Source: Lachnospiraceae bacterium (GTDB taxonomy: Bacteria > Bacillota > Clostridia > Lachnospirales > Lachnospiraceae). From it: a stretch of DNA of 6,191 nt. Position 1 is the first letter of the stretch, and every line of letters begins with the position of its first letter. A program made the position numbers and the translations under genes. The stretch spans positions 1 to 6,191 of the forward strand of contig DPZM01000308.1 of NCBI GenBank assembly GCA_003535955.1, in the 5' to 3' direction. Positions 1-5,957 of this stretch are shown one piece after another. Below the pieces are notes generated by a model, which was not told the origin of the DNA, made no database searches, and saw nothing but the letters and a program-made list of their open reading frames with translations.

Positions 1-2
1 AC

Positions 3-356
3 CGCTTCTACCTTATCGGAAGGGACGATGCCGACAGGGCGGGCCGCATGGATATCGGTGATCTTGTAAACGGTCTTGATCCCGACAAATATATGATAGT
101 CATGGACCATCAGCCGACGGATTACGACAATGAAGCCGCGGCCGGAGCGGACCTGGTTGTGTCCGGACATACTCACGGGGGACAGGTATTTCCGGTTACC
201 TACGTGGGTGAGTGGTTTAACATAAATGATAATACATACGGATATGAGCGGCGCGGCAATACCGACTTCATAGTAACCTCCGGAATATCCGACTGGGAGA
301 TCCTCTTTAAAACAGGAACAAAAGCCGAGTACGTGATCTTGAACATTTCTAAGTGA
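3..356 (+). CDS. Metallophosphoesterase, YkuE/YaeI-like, C-terminal part (5' end outside window)
   Basis: The reading frame is open from the window edge, so the 117 residues seen are the C-terminal part of a longer protein; the ATG at 48 is internal and not a credible start. Seen in the fragment: an LIGRDD segment near residue 4, a DHQP motif (His36), and SGHTHGGQVFP (His56 and His58). In calcineurin-like phosphoesterases these histidines complete the two-metal site, and the GHTHGGQ form is typical of the YkuE/YaeI branch, whose members are often membrane-associated and hydrolyse phosphoesters. The N-terminal metal ligands (the DxH and GNHD motifs) would lie upstream and cannot be checked. 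The substrate is unknown. The TGA stop forms the first bases of a small hairpin, and the next gene has its own promoter, so this is probably a separate transcription unit. Confidence 0.9.
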   Translation, partial: RFYLIGRDDADRAGRMDIGDLVNGLDPDKYMIVMDHQPTDYDNEAAAGADLVVSGHTHGGQVFPVTYVGEWFNINDNTYGYERRGNTDFIVTSGISDWEILFKTGTKAEYVILNISK

Positions 357-377
357 AACAGGAGGATGATCCCCTGT
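354..377 (+). repeat. Short imperfect hairpin beginning at the phosphoesterase stop codon
   Basis: TGAAACAGG begins with the stop codon. ACAGG (358-362) pairs with CCTGT (373-377), and GG (364-365) pairs with CC (371-372), with A363 bulged and ATGAT as the loop. No T-run follows, so it is a poor intrinsic terminator. Its TGAAACA start and GG/CC core resemble the palindrome at 5930-5957, so it may be a decayed copy of the same small element. That relationship is inferred from two short sequences only. Confidence 0.45.
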
Positions 378-422
378 ATCGCCCGTATCGCTGCGTTTGG
401 CAGAAACATGACGTATACATGA
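376..422 (+). promoter_or_regulatory. Two pairs of short direct repeats upstream of and overlapping the promoter
   Basis: GTATCGC occurs at 376-382 and again at 385-391 (period 9). ACATGA occurs at 406-411 and 417-422 (period 11, about one helical turn); the second pair overlaps the predicted -35 element and encloses the palindrome GTATAC (413-418). Such spacing would suit a DNA-binding regulator, and the LuxR-type protein encoded by this operon is an obvious candidate. Repeats this short can arise by chance, so this is only a tentative operator. Confidence 0.25.
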
Positions 423-442
423 TAAGCCCTCATTAGTATAAT
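414..442 (+). promoter_or_regulatory. Predicted sigma-A-type promoter of the surface protein / regulator operon
   Basis: A perfect -10 hexamer TATAAT (437-442) lies 17 bases downstream of TATACA (414-419), which matches the TTGACA consensus at four of six positions. Transcription would begin near 449, giving a leader of about 45 bases before the ATG at 495. This excludes the in-frame ATG at 447 as the start on transcripts from this promoter. No other promoter of similar quality was seen between the phosphoesterase and the next gene. Confidence 0.65.
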
Positions 443-484
443 ATTTATGCCAATATGTGACATTTGGGGTAAATATGAGAAAGC

Positions 485-490
485 GAGGGA
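485..490 (+). promoter_or_regulatory. Ribosome binding site deciding the ATG at 495
   Basis: GAGGGA is a purine-rich partial Shine-Dalgarno match; the last G of GAGG lies six bases before the ATG at 495. Nothing comparable precedes the ATG at 447. The choice also puts a textbook signal peptide at the very N-terminus. Confidence 0.65.
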
Positions 491-494
491 AGAT

Positions 495-578
495 ATGAAG
501 AAAAGGATTTCAGGAATAATGAGTATCGTCCTGGCAGCGGCGATGGTTATGACAGCGGTACCGCTTAAGGTCAGGGCG
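495..578 (+). other. Signal peptide of the large surface protein
   Basis: Residues 1-28: Met-Lys-Lys-Arg, then a hydrophobic core with IVLAAAMVMTAV, then PLKVRA and Asp29. The small residue Ala at -1 and Val at -3 fit signal peptidase I. There is no Cys lipobox, so a lipoprotein is not predicted. Confidence 0.85.
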
Positions 579-3500
579 GATGTCTTGACGGAAACCCCGG
601 ATGAGGCTGTTCTCACTGAGGCCGTACCCGGGGATGAAGCGGAGGCTGTTGATATGATCGCAGTAGCGGAGGATGAGGCCGGGAACGAAGAAATGATCGT
701 ATCCTCGGTTGAGCCTCTTGTTATGGAAGGGTCTGATAGTGAGGAAGTATTCATCGCAGACAGAACTCCGGGATTTACAGCGGATTATTACGTGACCGGC
801 GGTGATTATACATATAAAGGGGCCGAAATGCGTGATTCGGTAAGCCCGGATTACAAGAGCCTCTTTACGGCCATTTATAACGATAAGCTTGTTGAAGAGC
901 GGGGAGGCCGTTATTATACAGGTGAAGAAGTTATATCCCTTAAGGGAAAGTCAGGGACCGGCTCGGAGGTGACTGTCAAGGATGCGGCCGGTGCCGATAT
1001 ACCGACCAAGTCGGTCAACAAGGGCAAAAAGCTTGCCTATACCGTTAACGATCTGCCGGCTGAGTTTGCTGAAGGTTTTACTTGGTCATACAAGAAGACG
1101 GATAAGGGGACCGAATACGATATCAGTGTAACCCCGGATGACCTTAAGAATAAGAAGCTGTACGCTTGGGAATATCAGGTAAGAGATGACGGGATGTATG
1201 AGAGAGTATCCGTACAGGAGCTGGAATACTCTGATATCGGAAGCTACAGTGCCGGCAGCCCGTCGGTGCAGGGTCAGGTATGCCTGGATACATCCAAGCT
1301 TGTAAGCCTTGATAATCCGGTTGCGGTAATAGCCTTCCTGTATGATGCTTCCACGGATGAATCGCTGTTTGACAGGACAAGGTGGAGCTATTATGACACG
1401 ACGGCAGACGGATTGGATTTCTTCGACCATGCCTTTGCGGCACTGGATGATGCGGAAGAAAAGTCGGGCAGATACACTGAACCCGGTTCATCATACTACA
1501 ATGAGAGTGACGGGACAGGCAATGGATACTATCTTGATGAAATATTCTCGTTAGACCGTATGGGTACTTTCTCGATCGCACCTTACAGGTTTGCAAGAAA
1601 CGACAGCACCGGGATCGTGACTCTGTTCGGCATACCGGAAACCGGATATGGGAACTACAATATAGAATACCAGCTCACTCAGTCCATGATCGATGTGACG
1701 GACGGGTACAGGTTCCGTAAGGATGGGGTGGTTCAAAGAGATCATTATTACCTGAATGATTGGATAATACCGGCCACCTGGACGGATCCAACGACCGGGA
1801 CTATATATAAGGTTAAGCTCGGAGCGAATGAACATGAGAAGGAGCCCTCACACGGAGAATCGGGGATCGATGTGCTCGGCAAATCTTATTCGTATGCCGC
1901 CCACCGCAAATATCCGAATATGGCGACAGGTGTAACGATCAGCAAAGGGGTTTTATTCCCTGAGGACTGCACGTATCTTCTGACCACCTCGGCATCTAAG
2001 CTGTTCCGCGTAAAGAGCCTTAAGATCGAGGGAGAACCGGGATCCGTGGGAAGCAATATTACGGATATGACCGGCATGTTCGTGGGTAATCCCGTTAATC
2101 AGGGAAGAAAGCTTGATTCACTCGACATTGCCGCACTTGATACGAAAAACGTGACAAGCATGCGCGCGATGTTCCTTGGACAAAACATTCTCGGAAATCT
2201 CGATGTGACCACTTTAAATACTGGTAAGGTTAAGGATTTCTCATATATGTTCTATGAGGTCAGATGTAAGAATATCGATCCTGATGTCTCCGGATTCAAC
2301 ACATCTTCGGCGGAAGATATGTCTTCAATGTTTGCTGCCGACGGGTCATGGAGTGAGACAATTACGCTTGGCAAGAGCGGGACCGAAGCCCTGGGTGATT
2401 TTGAAGTGCTTGACCTTGGCAGTTTCGATTTTTCCACAGTCACCAGAATGACAAATATGTTCGCGAATAACCATAAGCTTGAAAAGGTGATCTTCCCCGG
2501 CAAAATAAACACCTCTAAGGTTACGGACATGAGCGGAATGTTCATGAGCTGTCCAAAGCTTAAGGAAGTTACAAATCTTGATAAGTTCAATACCGCAAAT
2601 GTGACGGATATGGCGCAGATGTTCGGCAGATACTATTCGCCGCGGAACGTTGAGACGATCGGAGATGGGGAGGAGTATGACCATTCTGACAGGTTTTCGT
2701 TTGCAAGAAAGGCAAGTGATAGTGCCGGACCGGCATTTACGACGCTGGATCTTTCTAATTTTGACACATCCAAGGTAACGGACATGTCGGGAATGTTTGA
2801 TCTTCCAAACCTGACGCGGCTTACCTTCGGAACCGGGTTTGACACTTCGAAGGTTAAGTATATGGAGCGCATGTTTAACCTGCCCTCGTTAGAGTCGCTT
2901 GATATAAGCGGGTTTGATACCGGAAGTCTTGTATTTGCAAGGCATATGTTCGAACTGGGACATGCCGTTTCAGTGAAGCTTGACGGTCTTAACCTGTCAG
3001 GGCTTAACAGTGAGCAGGCTTCGGACAGGTTGTTTAATTTCCCGGTGCTGAGGGAACTTGATCTGACGAAAGTTTCATTCGGTTCAAATACAAATGCGCT
3101 TACGACATTCAGCATCGCATATTTTGACGGCGCCGAATACGATAACCTGTGTGAAGGATGTATGGGGCTTACCAGCCTGAAACTTCCTGCGGGACTGCCT
3201 GAGTTTGCAAACGCCGTAAGGCTTCCGTACGAAATGAAGGACGGGACCACTACATACACTCAAATATCAGGCGGCAATAACGCCGCATTTAATCTGACTG
3301 CAGGCGGAGCAGAGCCTGAAGGAGTCATGTTTGACGGAGGTCTCCCTTCATTTGAATTGTTTGAACATGAAACAATTAAGGTATGGGCTCATGTATATCC
3401 ATATAATGCCGATCAGAGCCTTATATGGAGCGTTAAGGATGCAGGTATAGCGTCGGTGGATCAGACCGGGTTTGTTACGGGACTGAAACAGGGAACTACG

Positions 3501-4532
3501 GAACTTACGATAAAATCAGGAAAAAACAATGATCTTACCCAAACAGCAACAATATATGTATACAAAAATGAGTCGGATATCCCGACACCCGCACCTGCAC
3601 CCACACCTATGATAAAGGGTAAATACCTGCTTACAGTGGGAGAGGGCGGTAACTGCACGATAACACTTGGCGCGGAGTCATATCCCTATGCCAATGCTGC
3701 GATCAAGCCCTCCGTTACGGTTAAGGCAAGCATTGTAAACTCCGAAGGCGTGGCTGAAGAAAGGACACTTATTCAGGGTAAGGACTTTACGGTGTCGTAT
3801 AAGAATAACAAGGCCGTTGCAGGTATCAACGCAGTTAAGAAGTCCGGTAAAGATGCGGCCCCGCAGGTAATTGTAAAGGGCAAGGGGAAATACCTGATAG
3901 GCAGTGCAAAGAACCCCGGCGTCATCAGGAAGTTCGAGATAACCAAATGCGATATAGGAAGCCTTACTCTTACATTGTCAGATGTTGCATACAATAAGGC
4001 TCCGAACAGATATAAGAAGACCGGGATCAGATTCTTTGACGATACCTACAGGGATATGAAGCTTAAGGCAGGAAAGGATTACACGGCCGTATATACTACA
4101 TCAGGAGGAAGTGACATTCCGGCTGCGGGAGAAACGGTAACGGTAACGCTTACGGCAGCGGAAAACAGTACCAATTATACCGGAAGCATAAGCGGAACCT
4201 ACAGGATAACAGATAAGACATATACCGCTATATCCAAGGCCAAAGTCATCATAAACCCAAATGAAAAGGGAAAAACGGAATCGTGCAGGTATACCGGGAG
4301 TCAGATACGTCCCGGAGAAGCCGGGCAGCCTGTACTTAAACTGACGGTCGGAAGCGGCAGGAATCTTAAAGAACTTACCATTAATCCGGACAGTGAGGAG
4401 ACGGAAACAGGTGATTATTCGATAATCGGGTATTACAATAATATAAATCCCGGAAAAAATGCAGTGATCCTTATAAGGGGAACCGGGAAATACTGTGGCG
4501 TAAGGGCGGTAAAGTTTAAGATCGTAAAATGA
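495..4532 (+). CDS. Large secreted protein with BspA-like (DUF285) repeats, Big_2-like Ig domain and C-terminal beta modules
   Basis: Start 495 gives 1345 residues; the frame extends to an ATG at 447, but promoter, ribosome site and signal peptide favour 495. Residues 1-28 form a Sec signal peptide (basic KKR, hydrophobic core, likely cut after VRA). A linker at 29-90 is strongly acidic (20 Asp/Glu in its first 62 residues, no Lys). Residues 90-520 are unrecognised and rich in Tyr, Asp and Gly. Residues 522-819 carry repeats of the form (N/D)TSKVTDMSGMF, the hallmark of BspA-like surface proteins (DUF285, 26-residue repeats). An Ig-like group 2 domain covers about 950-1025, a Pro-rich linker 1028-1038, and three beta modules with GKDFTVSYKNNK-like motifs run to the end. 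No LPXTG, C-terminal helix or other wall anchor is visible, so the protein is either released or held by its own domains. The family is linked to adhesion and binding; the ligand here is unknown. The gene is translationally coupled to the regulator downstream. Confidence 0.88.
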   Translation: MKKRISGIMSIVLAAAMVMTAVPLKVRADVLTETPDEAVLTEAVPGDEAEAVDMIAVAEDEAGNEEMIVSSVEPLVMEGSDSEEVFIADRTPGFTADYYVTGGDYTYKGAEMRDSVSPDYKSLFTAIYNDKLVEERGGRYYTGEEVISLKGKSGTGSEVTVKDAAGADIPTKSVNKGKKLAYTVNDLPAEFAEGFTWSYKKTDKGTEYDISVTPDDLKNKKLYAWEYQVRDDGMYERVSVQELEYSDIGSYSAGSPSVQGQVCLDTSKLVSLDNPVAVIAFLYDASTDESLFDRTRWSYYDTTADGLDFFDHAFAALDDAEEKSGRYTEPGSSYYNESDGTGNGYYLDEIFSLDRMGTFSIAPYRFARNDSTGIVTLFGIPETGYGNYNIEYQLTQSMIDVTDGYRFRKDGVVQRDHYYLNDWIIPATWTDPTTGTIYKVKLGANEHEKEPSHGESGIDVLGKSYSYAAHRKYPNMATGVTISKGVLFPEDCTYLLTTSASKLFRVKSLKIEGEPGSVGSNITDMTGMFVGNPVNQGRKLDSLDIAALDTKNVTSMRAMFLGQNILGNLDVTTLNTGKVKDFSYMFYEVRCKNIDPDVSGFNTSSAEDMSSMFAADGSWSETITLGKSGTEALGDFEVLDLGSFDFSTVTRMTNMFANNHKLEKVIFPGKINTSKVTDMSGMFMSCPKLKEVTNLDKFNTANVTDMAQMFGRYYSPRNVETIGDGEEYDHSDRFSFARKASDSAGPAFTTLDLSNFDTSKVTDMSGMFDLPNLTRLTFGTGFDTSKVKYMERMFNLPSLESLDISGFDTGSLVFARHMFELGHAVSVKLDGLNLSGLNSEQASDRLFNFPVLRELDLTKVSFGSNTNALTTFSIAYFDGAEYDNLCEGCMGLTSLKLPAGLPEFANAVRLPYEMKDGTTTYTQISGGNNAAFNLTAGGAEPEGVMFDGGLPSFELFEHETIKVWAHVYPYNADQSLIWSVKDAGIASVDQTGFVTGLKQGTTELTIKSGKNNDLTQTATIYVYKNESDIPTPAPAPTPMIKGKYLLTVGEGGNCTITLGAESYPYANAAIKPSVTVKASIVNSEGVAEERTLIQGKDFTVSYKNNKAVAGINAVKKSGKDAAPQVIVKGKGKYLIGSAKNPGVIRKFEITKCDIGSLTLTLSDVAYNKAPNRYKKTGIRFFDDTYRDMKLKAGKDYTAVYTTSGGSDIPAAGETVTVTLTAAENSTNYTGSISGTYRITDKTYTAISKAKVIINPNEKGKTESCRYTGSQIRPGEAGQPVLKLTVGSGRNLKELTINPDSEETETGDYSIIGYYNNINPGKNAVILIRGTGKYCGVRAVKFKIVK
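2058..2951 (+). repeat. BspA-like DUF285 repeat array within the surface protein
   Basis: Protein-level repeat. Units beginning at the (N/D)T-S-x-V position occur at residues 549, 575, 602, 645, 672, 699, 757, 783 and 808, preceded by a first ITDMTGMF at 522-529. The period is 25-27 residues except for two interruptions, after units 602 and 699, where about 16 and 31 residues are inserted. The Met-Phe pair closing each unit is kept throughout; a further degenerate unit, ending in Leu-Phe, may follow to about residue 855. Units at 672 and 757 share 11 of 12 residues (TSKVTDMSGMF), yet their 36 bases differ at eight sites, seven of them silent, so the array is old and selected rather than freshly duplicated. 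Confidence 0.85.
3351..3566 (+). other. Big_2-like bacterial Ig domain within the surface protein
   Basis: Residues about 953-1024. Typical features are a YPYNADQSLIWSV segment, then the diagnostic run IASVDQTGFVTGLKQGTTELTI, then an alternating beta strand ending in ATIYVYK. The Ser-Val-Asp-x-x-Gly-x-Val-x-Gly pattern is characteristic of group 2 bacterial Ig-like domains found in surface proteins and adhesins. It probably serves as a spacer or stalk between the repeat array and the Pro-rich hinge (PTPAPAPTP) that follows. Confidence 0.8.
3612..4529 (+). repeat. Three divergent C-terminal beta modules of the surface protein
   Basis: Protein-level repeat, residues 1040-1345. Each module has a (G)KDY/F-T or GDYSI strand (residues 1095, 1193 and 1306), a turn such as YKNNKAVAG or YYNNINPG, a strand ending in KGKGKY, NSTNY or RGTGKY, and a closing strand FEITK (1147), YRITD (1236) or FKIVK (1341). 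Modules of this kind end many large secreted proteins of Lachnospiraceae; that comparison is from memory. They may tether the protein to the cell wall or act as a stalk, as no other anchor is present. Confidence 0.6.
4529..4532 (+). other. ATGA stop/start overlap joining the surface protein and regulator genes
   Basis: ATG at 4529-4531 starts the regulator and TGA at 4530-4532 ends the surface protein. With no Shine-Dalgarno sequence in the preceding bases, the regulator is likely to be made mainly by ribosomes finishing the long upstream frame. Confidence 0.9.
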
Positions 4533-5932
4533 GAATAAGCAAAAAAGACATATTTTATACAACCTTATTTACCGTATTTCTTCTGGCTTTTGTCGTTGTG
4601 ATCTCGGTCACTGACAGCTATGTGAAGACATATTATGTGGGCGGGGACATAATGTTTATGCGTTATGTCCCCGGAATATTGCGGATACTGGGCTTTATAA
4701 GCTTCTACGTAAGCCGGCATTTCCTGGAAGGTGAAAGGATCCGCAAGATCACGCTTATCATAGCGGGCGCGGTTTATCTGGCTTCGACGATCCCGCTGGT
4801 AATCCTTCCCTTCAATTTATATATGATGATACCCGTGCTTACTCTTTCGCTTGCAATCGGTCACCTGGGCGGACTGGTTTACTACTGCATGTCCCTGGCA
4901 TTTTCCGTCAGCGGTCACAAGGGGAAAGTCATAGGCGCAGCGAGCTCTGTATCCATCCTTATGCAGTATCTTTTGACAGGATATATGACATCTGCCGTTA
5001 AACTGGTCTTTTCCCTGTGCCTTTTTCTTCTGATAATATATATGTCAATAATGCCGCCGGCTGATTATGTCCTTGAGGATGCGCTGCCTTATGCTGTCGG
5101 AAGTGAGGCATTTGAACATAAGGTAAATCGTCAGCTTATACTGATCATATCAATTGTACTGATATGCACGCTTCTTGCCTGCCGCACCGATATTGCCTTT
5201 GTATCTTTGTCTTATGAGGGGAATATAAACATCTATTCATATCCAAGGCTGTTTATGATCGCCGGATATCTTACAATGGGATATGTAGCCGATCTGAAGG
5301 ATCACAGGATATTTAACACGGTATTTTTCGCTTTTGTTCTTCTGTCCGCCGTACTGACCGTAATGCCGTCGGCAAAAAGCGGATATACCTTCTTTCTGAG
5401 CATATATTACCTGTACATATCGATCTACATCTTCTTCTATACATACGGCTTTATTTCAATAGCACCAAGGACCGGGAAACCGGAGTTGTGGGCGTCTGTC
5501 GGCCGGCCTTTATCCGATCTTTTTACTGCCGTAATATCTGTTATCATGATCCGCCTGGGAACGGATGATGCAGGTTCAACGCCGTTTTTCTTTACCCTGT
5601 ACTATGTTTTGCTCTTAATCGTGTTATATATGCTGATGTCCTTTATAAATACAGACCCAAACCTGTCGGAAGCAGGAGCGGGTGAGGATGCGGATGGTGA
5701 TATGGATACGGGAGCGGTATTGTCAATGGATGAATGGCTTGACAATTATCCGCTCACACCAAGGGAACGCGATGTTGCGTTTCTTTTGATAGAATCAGAC
5801 GCCCCTATCAAGGCGATAGCGGCAGAACTTGGCATATCCGAGCGCTCGGTGTACAGGTTCGCCGCATCCATATACGAAAAAACCGGTGCCGACAACCGTA
5901 CGGGTCTTGTTAAAAAATTCATTTCGAAATGA
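4529..5932 (+). CDS. Membrane-embedded LuxR-type regulator: MFS-like 12-helix domain with C-terminal HTH
   Basis: 467 residues. About twelve hydrophobic segments can be marked: 9-27, 42-62, 74-93, 97-120, 134-153, 157-175, 203-226, 239-256, 262-280, 287-310, 328-345 and 352-373. They fall in two sets of six separated by a polar stretch (176-202), as in major facilitator proteins. An acidic cytoplasmic linker (376-405) leads to a LuxR/GerE helix-turn-helix at 409-467. The layout suggests a one-component sensor that binds a ligand in or across the membrane and acts on DNA from the membrane; whether it also transports is unknown. The start overlaps the upstream stop (ATGA) and has no clear ribosome site, so translation is probably coupled to the surface protein. 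The next Met (42) would remove the first helix. Related MFS-LuxR fusions are known from Eggerthellaceae and some Clostridia. Confidence 0.85.
   Translation: MRISKKDIFYTTLFTVFLLAFVVVISVTDSYVKTYYVGGDIMFMRYVPGILRILGFISFYVSRHFLEGERIRKITLIIAGAVYLASTIPLVILPFNLYMMIPVLTLSLAIGHLGGLVYYCMSLAFSVSGHKGKVIGAASSVSILMQYLLTGYMTSAVKLVFSLCLFLLIIYMSIMPPADYVLEDALPYAVGSEAFEHKVNRQLILIISIVLICTLLACRTDIAFVSLSYEGNINIYSYPRLFMIAGYLTMGYVADLKDHRIFNTVFFAFVLLSAVLTVMPSAKSGYTFFLSIYYLYISIYIFFYTYGFISIAPRTGKPELWASVGRPLSDLFTAVISVIMIRLGTDDAGSTPFFFTLYYVLLLIVLYMLMSFINTDPNLSEAGAGEDADGDMDTGAVLSMDEWLDNYPLTPRERDVAFLLIESDAPIKAIAAELGISERSVYRFAASIYEKTGADNRTGLVKKFISK
5753..5929 (+). other. LuxR/GerE-type HTH domain of the membrane regulator
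   Basis: Residues 409-467. LTPRERDV matches the conserved LTxRExEV opening (Glu413), IKAIAAELGISERSVYRF fits the scaffold and recognition helices (family form: NKEIAxxLxISxxTVKxH), and IYEKTGADNRTGLV fits the final helix. The usual Thr-Val-Lys-x-His of the recognition helix is Ser-Val-Tyr-Arg-Phe here, so its DNA target may differ from classical LuxR sites. No receiver or autoinducer domain is present. Confidence 0.9.
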
Positions 5933-5957
5933 ACCGGGGAACCGTCCCCTTGTTTCA
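5930..5957 (+). terminator. 28-base imperfect palindrome between converging genes; possible terminator
   Basis: GGGGA (5936-5940) pairs with TCCCC (5945-5949) around the loop ACCG; outer arms TGAA (5930-5933) and TTCA (5954-5957) also pair. The strong stem is followed by TTGTTT, giving a weak T-run for the plus strand; in the minus direction no T-run follows. The first three bases are the stop of the LuxR-type gene and the last three, read on the minus strand, the stop of the Rrf2 gene. The minus-strand wording (TGAAACAAGGGGACGGTTCC) resembles a small palindrome that I recall as dispersed in many bacterial genomes; copy number cannot be tested here. Confidence 0.6.

Noticed and set aside
358..377. 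Intrinsic terminator after the phosphoesterase
   Set aside because: The stem is short and bulged and is followed by ATCGCCCG rather than a T-run, so I list it only as a hairpin.
397..402. TTGGCA as the -35 element
   Set aside because: It is a good hexamer but lies 34 bases from TATAAT, far beyond the usual 16-18; TATACA at 414 has the right spacing.
200..754. Minus-strand open frame of 184 codons spanning the intergenic region
   Set aside because: It crosses the metallophosphoesterase end, the promoter and the signal peptide, all well supported on the plus strand; its Ser/Thr/Ala-rich start mirrors the acidic linker codons.
2633..3259. Long open frame on the minus strand (208 codons) opposite the surface protein
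   Set aside because: It lies fully inside the repeat gene, gives a low-complexity Ser/Pro/Leu-rich product with no recognisable motif, and the plus frame carries clear repeats and domains.
4101..4562. Minus-strand open frame of 153 codons over the gene junction
   Set aside because: It is antisense to the C-terminal beta modules and the ATGA overlap, has no family features, and its aromatic-rich composition fits an antisense shadow.
4529..5932. Annotation as a plain drug exporter
   Set aside because: The complete LuxR HTH at the C-terminus points to a regulator; transport activity cannot be excluded but is not supported by any visible substrate motif.
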